DNA of 64,000 bases, from assembly GCA_016714015.1 (NCBI GenBank), contig JADJNZ010000001.1, forward strand, positions 496,001-560,000, read 5' to 3'. Both the position numbers and the translations under genes were made by a program. Below the pieces are notes generated by a model. The model worked only from the letters and a program-made list of their open reading frames with translations. It ran no database searches and was not told the DNA's origin. This document shows, in pieces, positions 8,224 to 18,795 of this stretch. Origin of the DNA: Gemmatimonadota bacterium (GTDB taxonomy: Bacteria; Gemmatimonadota; Gemmatimonadetes; Gemmatimonadales; Gemmatimonadaceae). Position 1 is the first letter of the stretch; each line of letters begins with the position of its first letter.

Positions 8224-8841
8224 ATGCGCATCGTCGGACTCACCGGGAACATCGCGGCAGGGAAGAGCGCGGTCGCCGCACGACTCGCGGCGCACGGCGT
8301 GCCGGTCGTCGACGCCGATCGGCTGGCCCGCGAGGCGGTCGCCCCCGGCTCCCCCGCCCTCGCGGCGATCGTCGCGCGCTGGGGTCCGTCGGTCCGCCTT
8401 CCCGACGGCACCCTCGATCGCGGGGCGTTGCGGCGCATCGTCTTCGCCGATCCGACCGAACGACGGGCCCTCGACGCGATCGTCCACCCCGAGGTCGCGC
8501 GCCTCCGGGACGCGGCGCTCGCGGCGCACCGCGCCCACGGCGAGCGCCTCGTCGTGTGCGACATCCCGTTGCTGTTCGAGGCCGGGCTCGAGGACACCGT
8601 GGACCACATCGTGCTCGTCGATGCGCCAGCCGTCTTGCGTCGCGAACGCCTGCTCCGCGACCGCGGTCTCGCGCCCGAGGACGCCGACGCGATGATCGCC
8701 GCACAGCGGCCGAGCGCGGAGAAGCGCGGCCGGTCGCAGGACATCATCGACAACACCGGCACCCGGGCCGAGCTCGACGCGGCGGTCGACGCGCTCCATG
8801 AGCGGTTGCTCGCCCTCGCCGCCGGTCCGCCATCAGCTTGA
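8224..8841 (+). CDS. coaE: dephospho-CoA kinase
   Basis: Catalyses the last step of coenzyme A synthesis, ATP-dependent phosphorylation of the 3'-hydroxyl of dephospho-CoA, in the cytoplasm. The 205-residue protein starts MRIVGLTGNIAAGKSAV, whose P-loop is G-N-I-A-A-G-K-S. It also has the DADRLAREAV substrate-binding segment, the HPEV motif and the LLFEAGLE element, in the usual family order and length. It stands alone between a prepilin gene and gcvH, apparently with its own promoter. The ATG is followed directly by the family's conserved N-terminus, so the start is secure. Confidence 0.96.
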   Translation: MRIVGLTGNIAAGKSAVAARLAAHGVPVVDADRLAREAVAPGSPALAAIVARWGPSVRLPDGTLDRGALRRIVFADPTERRALDAIVHPEVARLRDAALAAHRAHGERLVVCDIPLLFEAGLEDTVDHIVLVDAPAVLRRERLLRDRGLAPEDADAMIAAQRPSAEKRGRSQDIIDNTGTRAELDAAVDALHERLLALAAGPPSA

Positions 8842-8916
8842 CCCTCGCCCCGGGCGCAGGTAGCCTTCGATTCCGAACGTCCCGAACACACACCCCCCGC
8901 CGCACCGGAGCCACGC

Positions 8917-9300
8917 GTGTCGTCCATCCCGCAGGACCTCCTCTACACCGCCGACCACGAGTACGTGAAGAAGACCGCCGACGCGACCGTGGTCCTCGTC
9001 GGGATCACCGACTACGCGCAGGGCGAACTCGGCGACATCGTCTTCCTCGACCTCCCCGCCGCCGGCAAGAAGTTCGGCCACCATGAGGTCTTCGGTACGG
9101 TCGAGGCGGTGAAGGCGGTCTCCGAGCTCTACTCGCCGCTCGCCGGCGAGGTACTCGAGGTGAATCCCAAGCTCGAGGGAGAGCCGGCGCTCGTGAACAC
9201 CGACCCGTATGGGGACGGCTGGATGATCAAGGTCAAGATCGATCCGTCGGCGCTGAACGGCCTCATGGATGCGGCGGCGTACACCAAGCATCTCGGCTGA
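8917..9300 (+). CDS. gcvH: glycine cleavage system H protein
   Basis: The 127-residue protein is the lipoylated shuttle of the glycine cleavage system; it carries the aminomethyl group from GcvP to GcvT and electrons to the E3 dehydrogenase. The lipoyl-lysine is K66 in VEAVKAVSE, with the surrounding SELYSPLAGEV and NTDPYGDGWM segments typical of the family. The GTG start at 8917 is preceded by CGGAG at suitable spacing. It faces gcvP (convergent), with a hairpin-rich repeat region between them. Its lipoylation would rely on the lipA, lipB or LipM-like genes found elsewhere in this window. Confidence 0.97.
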   Translation: MSSIPQDLLYTADHEYVKKTADATVVLVGITDYAQGELGDIVFLDLPAAGKKFGHHEVFGTVEAVKAVSELYSPLAGEVLEVNPKLEGEPALVNTDPYGDGWMIKVKIDPSALNGLMDAAAYTKHLG

Positions 9301-9320
9301 TCCCGCTCAACTGCTCTCGC

Positions 9321-9464
9321 CACAGAGAGCACAGAGAGCACAGAGGACACAGAGGACGGCGGAGGGAAGCGAATCGAAGGGGGCGCGGCGGACATTTCTG
9401 TCCCCCGCGCCCCCTTTTCGAAACAGTGCTCCGTCGTTCTCTGTGCCCTCTGTGTCCTCTGCGG
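9321..9464. repeat. CACAGAG-type inverted repeat element
   Basis: The left arm (9321-9357) is a run of near-identical CACAGAGAG/CACAGAGGA units. The right arm (about 9438-9464) is its complement, with TCTGTG and CTCTGTGTCCTCT. Between the arms lies a terminator-like hairpin. The element is confined to the gcvH-gcvP gap and codes for nothing recognisable. Confidence 0.75.
9377..9418. terminator. terminator between convergent gcvH and gcvP
   Basis: AAGGGGGCGCGG (9377-9388) pairs perfectly with CCGCGCCCCCTT (9405-9416), with GGACA/TGTCC nested in the loop. A T-run (9415-9418) follows on the plus strand and an A-pair precedes on the left, so it could stop transcription from either side. Confidence 0.75.
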
Positions 9465-9497
9465 TGAACGCGGTCGCCGTTCACCACGCATCAGTCA

Positions 9498-12374
<2,877 letters not shown>

Positions 12375-12445
12375 GGGGGGTTCCTCGCAGGGGGCCGACG
12401 GCCCGTTCAGTGACATCGAAAACTACACAGGGCCCGAGGCCCTCG

Positions 12446-12451
12446 TACATT
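12446..12451 (+). promoter_or_regulatory. TANNNT box before small membrane protein
   Basis: TACATT lies 7 nt before ATG 12459, with no Shine-Dalgarno sequence in between. It is a candidate -10 element giving a leaderless transcript for the downstream multigene run. Confidence 0.45.
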
Positions 12452-12458
12452 CCCATCC

Positions 12459-12662
12459 ATGTCCGGACCCATCCTCGACCCCACCCCCCAGCCCCGCATG
12501 CGCTCCTCGACCCGCGTCGTCGAGGTCACACGCGCCGGGGCCAGCTTCGGCTCCGCCCTCGCGATCGTGATCTCGTGGAGCGTGAACCACTCCATCCTCT
12601 GGGCCATCATCCACGGGCTGATGAGCTGGTTCTACGTGCTCTACTTCGCGCTCACGCGCTGA
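12459..12662 (+). CDS. small membrane protein, 67 aa
   Basis: A 67-residue protein with a charged N-terminus and one or two hydrophobic helices from about residue 28 on (SALAIVISWSVNHSILWAII, then a Trp/Tyr/Phe-rich end). The same style of short protein, with a conserved N-x-S-I-L-W-A-I-I-H-G core, occurs in many bacteria, to my recollection without a known function. It begins a run of plus-strand genes and ends 8 nt before the lipoate-type enzyme, so co-expression is likely. Confidence 0.7.
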   Translation: MSGPILDPTPQPRMRSSTRVVEVTRAGASFGSALAIVISWSVNHSILWAIIHGLMSWFYVLYFALTR

Positions 12663-12670
12663 CCGGGCGC

Positions 12671-13489
12671 GTGGCCGTCCCGTCGCTCGCCGCGCTCGCG
12701 CCACGCTGGCGCCTGCTCCACTCCGGCGCAGCGGACGGCGTGACGAACATGGCCACCGACGCGGCATTGCTCGCGCACGCGCGCCGCTCGGGCGAGGCGA
12801 CGCTCCGCCTGTATGCCTGGGACGGCCCCACCCTGTCGCTCGGGCGGCACGAGCGCGCCCGCGACCTGTTCGATCCCGCGCGACTCCGTGCGGAGGGCGT
12901 CGGCGTGGTGCGACGCCCCACCGGGGGGCGCGCGCTCCTGCACCATCGCGAGGTCACCTACAGCGTCACGGCCCCCACGACCCTGACCCAGGGCGAGAGC
13001 TATACGGCGATCAATTCACTGCTCCTGGACGCGCTCGCGCGGCTCGGCGTGCGCGCCGCGCTCGCGGCGCCCCGCGGCAGGCCGCTCCGCCCCGATGGCG
13101 CGGCCTGCTTCGCCGAACCCGGCCCGGGTGAGGTGGTGGTGGACGGCGCGAAGCTCGTGGGGTCGGCGCAACTCCGCGAGGACGGCGCATTGTTGCAGCA
13201 CGGCTCGATCCTCCTCGCCGACGACCAACCGATGATCGCCCGGCTGCGCGTGCCCGTCGCCACGCGCGACGGGACGACGAGTCGCGAGACCGCGCGCCCG
13301 CTGGCGGCGGCCGCGACCCTGGAGCAGACGCTCGGTCACGCCGTCGAGGCCGCCGCGGTCGAAGCAGCAGTCGCCGCCGCACTCACCGCGCGTGTGCCGG
13401 CAGACCCGCTCGACCCGGCCTTACTTCAGGCCGACCTCGCGCGTCTAGTGATTGCGTTCGCCGCCCAGGAGTGGACCTGGCGGCGGTGA
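12671..13489 (+). CDS. LipM/LplA-family octanoyl- or lipoyl-protein transferase
   Basis: A 272-residue protein of the biotin/lipoate A/B ligase family. It has RRPTGGRALLHHREVTYSV (substrate-binding loop, about 81-99), a probable catalytic Cys at residue 146 (DGAACFAEP) and Lys161 in VVVDGAKLVGSAQ, followed by QHGSILL. Cys and Lys at these places match LipM-type octanoyltransferases better than LplA ligases, which lack the catalytic Cys. It would transfer octanoyl or lipoyl groups to GcvH or E2. The GTG at 12671 is the first start after the previous stop. A separate lipB lies at 32270, so the two may be redundant or acceptor-specific. Confidence 0.82.
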   Translation: MAVPSLAALAPRWRLLHSGAADGVTNMATDAALLAHARRSGEATLRLYAWDGPTLSLGRHERARDLFDPARLRAEGVGVVRRPTGGRALLHHREVTYSVTAPTTLTQGESYTAINSLLLDALARLGVRAALAAPRGRPLRPDGAACFAEPGPGEVVVDGAKLVGSAQLREDGALLQHGSILLADDQPMIARLRVPVATRDGTTSRETARPLAAAATLEQTLGHAVEAAAVEAAVAAALTARVPADPLDPALLQADLARLVIAFAAQEWTWRR

Positions 13490-13516
13490 CGCCGTCCCCC
13501 CTGAGCCCCGATTCCG

Positions 13517-15178
13517 ATGCGCCGATCCCCGCGTCCGCTGCTGCTCTTGGCCCCGTTGCTCCTGGCCCTCGCATGCGACGGCCTCGGTGGTGCCACCGGT
13601 GGCGGCACCGTCATCATCACCTCCGCCGCCGACGCGGACGCCCTCGTCCCGCCGCTCCGCGTCTCGATCGGCGGCCGGATGATGAGCGAGCTCCTCTACG
13701 ATCCGCTCGTCGAGATCGGGGCCGACCGCGTGCCCTTCGGCGACGCCGGCTTCCAGCCGCGCCTCGCCCGGAGCTGGCGCTGGAGCGACGACTCGCTCGT
13801 GATCGTCTTCACGCTCGACCCGAAGGCGCGGTGGCACGACGGCCGTCCGGTCGTCGCGACGGACGTCGTCGCCGGCCTCGCCGCCATCCGTGACCCGGCC
13901 AACGGTTCCACGACCATGGCCGACATCCCTGACATCGACTCGGTGCACGTGATCGACGAGCGGACGGCCGCCGTGCACTTCAACGCGCGCTCCTCCGAGC
14001 AGATGTACGCGGCGTCGCTGGTCTTCCCGCTCCCGTCGCACCTGGTCGACACCATCCCGGCCGGCACGCTCCCGACCAGCGCGTACGCCCAGCAGCCCGT
14101 GGGCTCGGGCCCGTATCGCTTCGTCTCGCGCGAGCCGACGGTCCGCACCGAACTCGCGGCGGTCGAGGACCACTACCGCGGACGTCCCGGACCCGATCGC
14201 ATCGTCCTCCTCGTGTCGAAGGAGCCGGCGACGGCGATCGCGAAGCTGTGGACGGAGGAGGCGGACGTGTACGATGTGCTCCCGCCCCCCGACGTCGCCG
14301 AGGCGGCGAAGCATCCGCACGTGCGGCTCGTCCGCTCGCTCGGATTCGACTACACGTTCATGGGATTCAACTTCCGCGATCCGCGCGACACGTCGCGCGC
14401 GCATCCGCTCCTCGCCGACACGCCGATGCGCCGGGCGATCGTCCACGCGATCGACCGCCAGGACGTGGTGCGGGCGCTCTTCGACACGCTCGGCGCGCAG
14501 GCCCTCGGCCCGTTCGCGCGGATCCAGGCGACCGCGGACACGACGGTCCCCCAGCCCTCCTTCGACACCGCGCGCGCGAACGCACTCCTCGACTCCCTCG
14601 GCTGGAGGACGCGGGGTGCCGACGGCATCCGCATGCGCGACGGCCGTCGACTCGCGCTGCGCGTGCTGGTGCCAGGCCCGAGCGCCAATCGCGTCCGGGC
14701 CTCGGTGGTCCTCCAGGAGCAGTTGCGTCGCGTCGGCATCGACGCACCGCTCGACAAGGTCGATGGCCAGGCGTTCGGCGCCGCGCGCGATGCCGGCAGC
14801 TGGGACCTGCTCCTCGGCGGCTGGGGCACCACGCCCAGCATGCGTGGCATCCGGGGGACGTGGGGGAGCCGGAGCCACCCCGGCTGGGGGCGCCTGAACG
14901 CCGGCAACTACTCCAACGTCGACTTCGACCGCGAGGTCGAGGCCGGCCTCGCGGCGATCACCGCCGACAGCGCGCGCGCACACTTCCGCGCGGCGTTCCG
15001 CGTGATCGCCGAGGACGTGCCCGCGACGTGGCTCTACGAGGTGACGCCCGTGAGCGCGGTGCACGCCCGCTTCGAGGTCCCGTCGTGGCGGCCCGAGGCG
15101 TGGTGGCGCACGATCCCCCTCTGGCGCCTCGACCGCTCCCGCGCGCTGCTGCGCGACGCGCGCCCCGCCGCGCAGTAG
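13517..15178 (+). CDS. peptide ABC transporter substrate-binding lipoprotein
   Basis: The 553-residue protein starts with a lipoprotein signal (LLLALAC, lipidated Cys about residue 20) and belongs to the SBP_bac_5 (DppA/OppA) family. Typical segments include LARSWRWSDDSLVIVFTLDP, ARWHDGRPVVATDVV and SGPYRFV. It is the ligand receptor of the ABC importer encoded just downstream, 7 nt before the first permease gene. In a diderm it would be anchored in the periplasm and bind short peptides or a similar oligomer; ligand identity cannot be read from sequence alone. Confidence 0.93.
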   Translation: MRRSPRPLLLLAPLLLALACDGLGGATGGGTVIITSAADADALVPPLRVSIGGRMMSELLYDPLVEIGADRVPFGDAGFQPRLARSWRWSDDSLVIVFTLDPKARWHDGRPVVATDVVAGLAAIRDPANGSTTMADIPDIDSVHVIDERTAAVHFNARSSEQMYAASLVFPLPSHLVDTIPAGTLPTSAYAQQPVGSGPYRFVSREPTVRTELAAVEDHYRGRPGPDRIVLLVSKEPATAIAKLWTEEADVYDVLPPPDVAEAAKHPHVRLVRSLGFDYTFMGFNFRDPRDTSRAHPLLADTPMRRAIVHAIDRQDVVRALFDTLGAQALGPFARIQATADTTVPQPSFDTARANALLDSLGWRTRGADGIRMRDGRRLALRVLVPGPSANRVRASVVLQEQLRRVGIDAPLDKVDGQAFGAARDAGSWDLLLGGWGTTPSMRGIRGTWGSRSHPGWGRLNAGNYSNVDFDREVEAGLAAITADSARAHFRAAFRVIAEDVPATWLYEVTPVSAVHARFEVPSWRPEAWWRTIPLWRLDRSRALLRDARPAAQ

Positions 15179-15185
15179 TCGCGTC

Positions 15186-16151
15186 GTGCGCGCGGCACTC
15201 CTCTCGCGCATCGGCCAGGCGGCGCTCGTCGTCCTCCTGGTCGTCGCGACCTGCTTCACGCTCATCCGCCTCGCGCCGGGCGATCCGTTCTTCCGCGCCC
15301 TCGACGAGGCCACCGTCACGCCGGAGCAGCGCGCCGAGCAGCGCGCGCGCTTCGGGTACGACCGTCCGGTCGTCGAGCAGTTCGTGCGCTATGCGACGAA
15401 CATCGTGCGCGGCGAGTTCGGCTGGTCGCACTCGCGCGGCGAGCCCGTCTCGCGCGCGCTCGTGAAGGCGATCCCCAACTCGATGCTCCTCGCCGGCACG
15501 GCCCTCGTCCTCGCGTTCACCGCGGGGATCGCCATCGGGGCGTGGCAGGGCTGGCGGCACGGCACCCTCCTCGCGCGGGCGAGCGATGCCTTGGGCCTCG
15601 TGCTCGTCTCCATCCCCGACTTCGTGCTCGCGGTCCTGGCGGTCATGGGACCGGCGCTCGCCTGGCGGCTCTTCCCCGTCGGCGGGATGCGCACCGAGTT
15701 CGGCCCCGGCGGCGTCGAGGGTGTCGTCGACCTCCTGCACCACCTCGTACTGCCCGCCCTCACGCTCGCCATCCCCATCGGCGCGGTCGCGGCGCGATTG
15801 CAGCGCGCGGCGATGCTCGGCGTGCGCGACGCCGACTTCGTGCGCGCCGCCCGCGCGCGCGGCGCCACCGAGACGCGCATCGTCACGCACCACGCGCTGC
15901 GCAACGCACTCGTGCCCGTGCTCGCCTACGCAGGCGTGCAGGTCTCGGCGCTCATGGGCGGCGTCGTCATCATCGAGCAGGTGTTCGACTGGCCCGGGAT
16001 GGGGCGACTGATGCTCGCCGCCGTGCAGGCGCGCGACTACCCGCTAGTTGCCGGGGCGGTCCTCGTGAGCAGTCTTGGCACCGTGCTCGGGACCATGGCC
16101 GCCGACGTCGCACTGCTCTGGGCCGATCCGCGGCAGCGGAGCATCGCCTGA
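15186..16151 (+). CDS. peptide ABC transporter permease, DppB type
   Basis: An inner-membrane permease of 321 residues with six predicted helices. The N-terminal TLIRLAPGDPF motif and the EAA-loop region RAARARGATETRIVTHHALRNAL, which contacts the ATPase, are characteristic of DppB/OppB. It uses a GTG start at 15186. Its TGA stop overlaps the ATG of the next permease by one base (TGATG), so the two are translationally coupled and probably form a heterodimer. Confidence 0.94.
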   Translation: MRAALLSRIGQAALVVLLVVATCFTLIRLAPGDPFFRALDEATVTPEQRAEQRARFGYDRPVVEQFVRYATNIVRGEFGWSHSRGEPVSRALVKAIPNSMLLAGTALVLAFTAGIAIGAWQGWRHGTLLARASDALGLVLVSIPDFVLAVLAVMGPALAWRLFPVGGMRTEFGPGGVEGVVDLLHHLVLPALTLAIPIGAVAARLQRAAMLGVRDADFVRAARARGATETRIVTHHALRNALVPVLAYAGVQVSALMGGVVIIEQVFDWPGMGRLMLAAVQARDYPLVAGAVLVSSLGTVLGTMAADVALLWADPRQRSIA

Positions 16152-16981
16152 TGAGCCGGCGCGCCCGACTCGCCGTGCTCGTCCTCGTCACGCTCGCGGC
16201 CGCGGCCGTCGCGGCGCCCTGGCTCGCGCCGGCGGACCCGCGCACACAGCACGACCTCGCGCTGATCTGGCGACCGCCGAGCGACGCCTTCCCGCTGGGG
16301 ACCGATTCCGCCGCACGCGACGTGCTCAGCCGCCTGCTGCACGGGAGTCGCGTCACGCTCGGTGTCGCCGGGCTCGCCGTCCTCGTCTCGCTCACGCTCG
16401 GGACGCTCGTCGGCACCGGCGCGGCGGTGCTGCGCGGGACCGCCGATGCGTTGCTCATGCGGTTCACCGACGCGATGCTCGCCTTCCCGCGACTCCTGCT
16501 CCTCATCCTCGTCGTCGCCGGCATCGGGGACCCGGGCAACGCGATGCTGGCGGTGCTCATCGGCGCGACGGGGTGGATGACGACCAGCCGTCTCGTGCGG
16601 CAGGAGACCCGCCGCATCCTCGCCACCGACTACGTCACTGGCGCGCGCGCGCTCGGCGTCCCGCGTCGCCGTCTCCTCGCGCGCCACGTGCTCCCCGCGC
16701 TCGCGCCCACCCTCGCCGCGGCCGCCGTCCTGTCGTTCGCGTCCGCCGTCCCGCTCGAGACGGGCCTCTCGTTCCTCGGGCTCGGCGTGCAGGCGCCGAA
16801 TCCGAGCTGGGGGAACATCATCGCCGACGCCGACTCGCGTCCGCTCGCCCACTGGTGGCTCGTGCTGTTCCCGACCCTCGCGATCGCCGCGACGGTGATC
16901 GCCGCCAACGTGATCGCCGAGAGTGTGGCACGTGCCGCGCGCGATGCGGCCGCCCCGCGGCGCGACGAGGACGACGCGTGA
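16151..16981 (+). CDS. peptide ABC transporter permease, DppC type
   Basis: A 276-residue DppC/OppC-like permease. It starts with one helix, then the family signature FPLGTDSAARDVLSRLLHGSR (seen in the N-terminal third), and has an EAA loop with GARALGVPRRRLLARHVLPA. The C-terminus contains GLSFLGLGVQAPNPSWG, typical of the family. The TGATG junction with dppB-like and the GTGA junction with the ATPase gene show tight coupling. It pairs with the preceding permease to form the channel. Confidence 0.94.
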   Translation: MSRRARLAVLVLVTLAAAAVAAPWLAPADPRTQHDLALIWRPPSDAFPLGTDSAARDVLSRLLHGSRVTLGVAGLAVLVSLTLGTLVGTGAAVLRGTADALLMRFTDAMLAFPRLLLLILVVAGIGDPGNAMLAVLIGATGWMTTSRLVRQETRRILATDYVTGARALGVPRRRLLARHVLPALAPTLAAAAVLSFASAVPLETGLSFLGLGVQAPNPSWGNIIADADSRPLAHWWLVLFPTLAIAATVIAANVIAESVARAARDAAAPRRDEDDA

Positions 16982-18795
16982 GCCTGCCCCACTCGGCCGC
17001 GTGGGCAGCGGACAACGCGCTGTTGCGCGTGAGCGACCTCACCGTGCGCAGCGCCCGCGCGGCGCGTCCGCTCGTCGACGGGATCTCGTTCAGCATCGAC
17101 ACCGGACGCGCCCTCGGCGTCGTCGGCCGCTCCGGTGCCGGCAAGTCGACGCTCGCGCTCGCCATCGCCGGGCTCCTCCCGCGGGACGCCCGGCTCGCGG
17201 ACGAGAGCGCCATCCACCTTGGCACGAGCGAGCTGCATCGGCTCGGGCCGACCGAGATGCGCGAGGTGCGCGGCCGGCGCATCGGCTACGTCTTCCAGGA
17301 GCCCGCCCTCGCGCTCGACCCGGCCATGCCGGTCGGCGACCAGGTCGCGGAGCCCGCGATCGTGCACGGCGCGCGGCCGCACGACGCGATGCAGAAGGCG
17401 ATCGCGATGCTCGATCGCGTGGGCTTCGCCGATGCGCGCCGCGCCGCGCGCCGCTTCCCGCACGAGCTCTCAGGCGGCATGCGCCAGCGCGCCGTCATCG
17501 CGTCGGCCATGATGCTCTCGCCCGAGCTGCTCATCGCCGACGAGCCCACCACCGCGCTCGACCCGACGATCCAGGCCCAGGTGCTCGACCTCATCGATCG
17601 CCTGCGCGAGGAGTCGGGGACCGCGCTGCTGCTCATCTCGCACGACCTCGCGACCGTCTCCGAACGGTGCGAACGCGTGCTCACGCTCGACCGCGGCCAA
17701 CTCGTCGACGACTCGATCGCGCGCGAGGCCCTCAAGCGCTGGCGCGCCTCGCGCCCGGCCGCGCCGGCGCGACCGGCGGTGCCGCCGACGCCCGCGCCGC
17801 CGCTGCTCGAGGTGCGCGACCTCTCCGTCACGTACGACGCGAGCGCGCTCTTCCCCTTCAACGCGACCCTGCCCCGACGCGTCGCTGCCGTCGCCGGCAT
17901 CGACCTCACCCTCGGGCGCGGGGAGGTCGTCGCGCTCGTCGGCGAGTCGGGGTGCGGCAAGTCGAGCACCGCGCACGCGGTGCTGCGCCTCGTGGCGGCC
18001 GACGGCGGCACCGTCCGCTTCGACGGCATCGACCTCCGGGCGCTCGGGCGCGAGCCGTTGCGCCGCCTGCGGCGCCGGATGCAGCTGGTCGCACAGGACG
18101 CGGGGGCGTCGCTCACGCCGCACCTGTCGGCGGAGACGATCGTCGCCGAGGGGTTGGAGGTCCACGGACTCGCCGAGGGCACGGAGGCGCGACGTCGCGC
18201 ACGCGCGCTCCTCACCGAGCTCGGGCTCGCCGCCCGCGTGGCCGATGCGACGCCGCGCGAACTCTCGAGCGGCGAGCGCCAGCGCGTCGCACTCGCGCGC
18301 GCCCTCGCGCCCGATCCCGACCTGCTCGTGTGCGACGAGCCCTTCGCGTCGATCGACGAGACCTCCCGCACGCAGGTCCTCGCCGCGCTCGAATCGCGGC
18401 GCGTCAGCCGCGGACTCGCCGTCCTCCTCGTCTCGCACGACCTGGAGATCGTCCGCCGACTGGCGTCGCGCGTCCTCGTGATGTATCTCGGCAGGGTCGT
18501 GGAGTGGTCGGAGGGCGAGGTCGCCCTCGCCGCGCCCCGCATGCCGTACACGCAGGCGCTCGTCGCGGCGATCCCCACCGGAGAGCCGTCCGCGCGCCTC
18601 CGCCGCGCGCTGTTGCGTGGCGAGCCGCCCATCTTCGCTCCCCCGCACGCCGGCTGTCCGTTCCATCCGCGCTGTCCCCATCCGTTGAAGGACGACCGGT
18701 GCACGAGCGAGCGTCCGTCGCTCCGGCCGCTCTCGCCTGACCAGCCCGACCATCGCGCTGCCTGTTGGAAGGCCACTCTCCCCCCGAGCTCATGA
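16978..18795 (+). CDS. fused tandem peptide ABC transporter ATPase (DppD-DppF type)
   Basis: A single 605-residue chain carries both nucleotide-binding domains. Domain 1 has Walker A GRSGAGKST, signature LSGGMRQR and Walker B LLIADEPTTALD. Domain 2 has GESGCGKSS, signature LSSGERQR and LLVCDEPFASID. The C-terminus ends in the oligopeptide-ATPase tail CPFHPRCPH. DppD and DppF are usually separate; a fusion is known in several lineages. It overlaps the permease gene by GTGA and the following symporter gene by ATGA. It energises import of the ligand bound by the lipoprotein encoded at 13517. Confidence 0.94.
   Translation: MSLPHSAAWAADNALLRVSDLTVRSARAARPLVDGISFSIDTGRALGVVGRSGAGKSTLALAIAGLLPRDARLADESAIHLGTSELHRLGPTEMREVRGRRIGYVFQEPALALDPAMPVGDQVAEPAIVHGARPHDAMQKAIAMLDRVGFADARRAARRFPHELSGGMRQRAVIASAMMLSPELLIADEPTTALDPTIQAQVLDLIDRLREESGTALLLISHDLATVSERCERVLTLDRGQLVDDSIAREALKRWRASRPAAPARPAVPPTPAPPLLEVRDLSVTYDASALFPFNATLPRRVAAVAGIDLTLGRGEVVALVGESGCGKSSTAHAVLRLVAADGGTVRFDGIDLRALGREPLRRLRRRMQLVAQDAGASLTPHLSAETIVAEGLEVHGLAEGTEARRRARALLTELGLAARVADATPRELSSGERQRVALARALAPDPDLLVCDEPFASIDETSRTQVLAALESRRVSRGLAVLLVSHDLEIVRRLASRVLVMYLGRVVEWSEGEVALAAPRMPYTQALVAAIPTGEPSARLRRALLRGEPPIFAPPHAGCPFHPRCPHPLKDDRCTSERPSLRPLSPDQPDHRAACWKATLPPSS

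Noticed and set aside
9321..9464. CRISPR array from the repeated CACAGAG units
   Set aside because: Units are about 9 nt with no spacers of constant length, and no cas genes are nearby.
12375..12458. Glycine riboswitch upstream of gcvP
   Set aside because: The gap is 84 nt at most and shared with a divergent gene; no tandem aptamer sequence is present.
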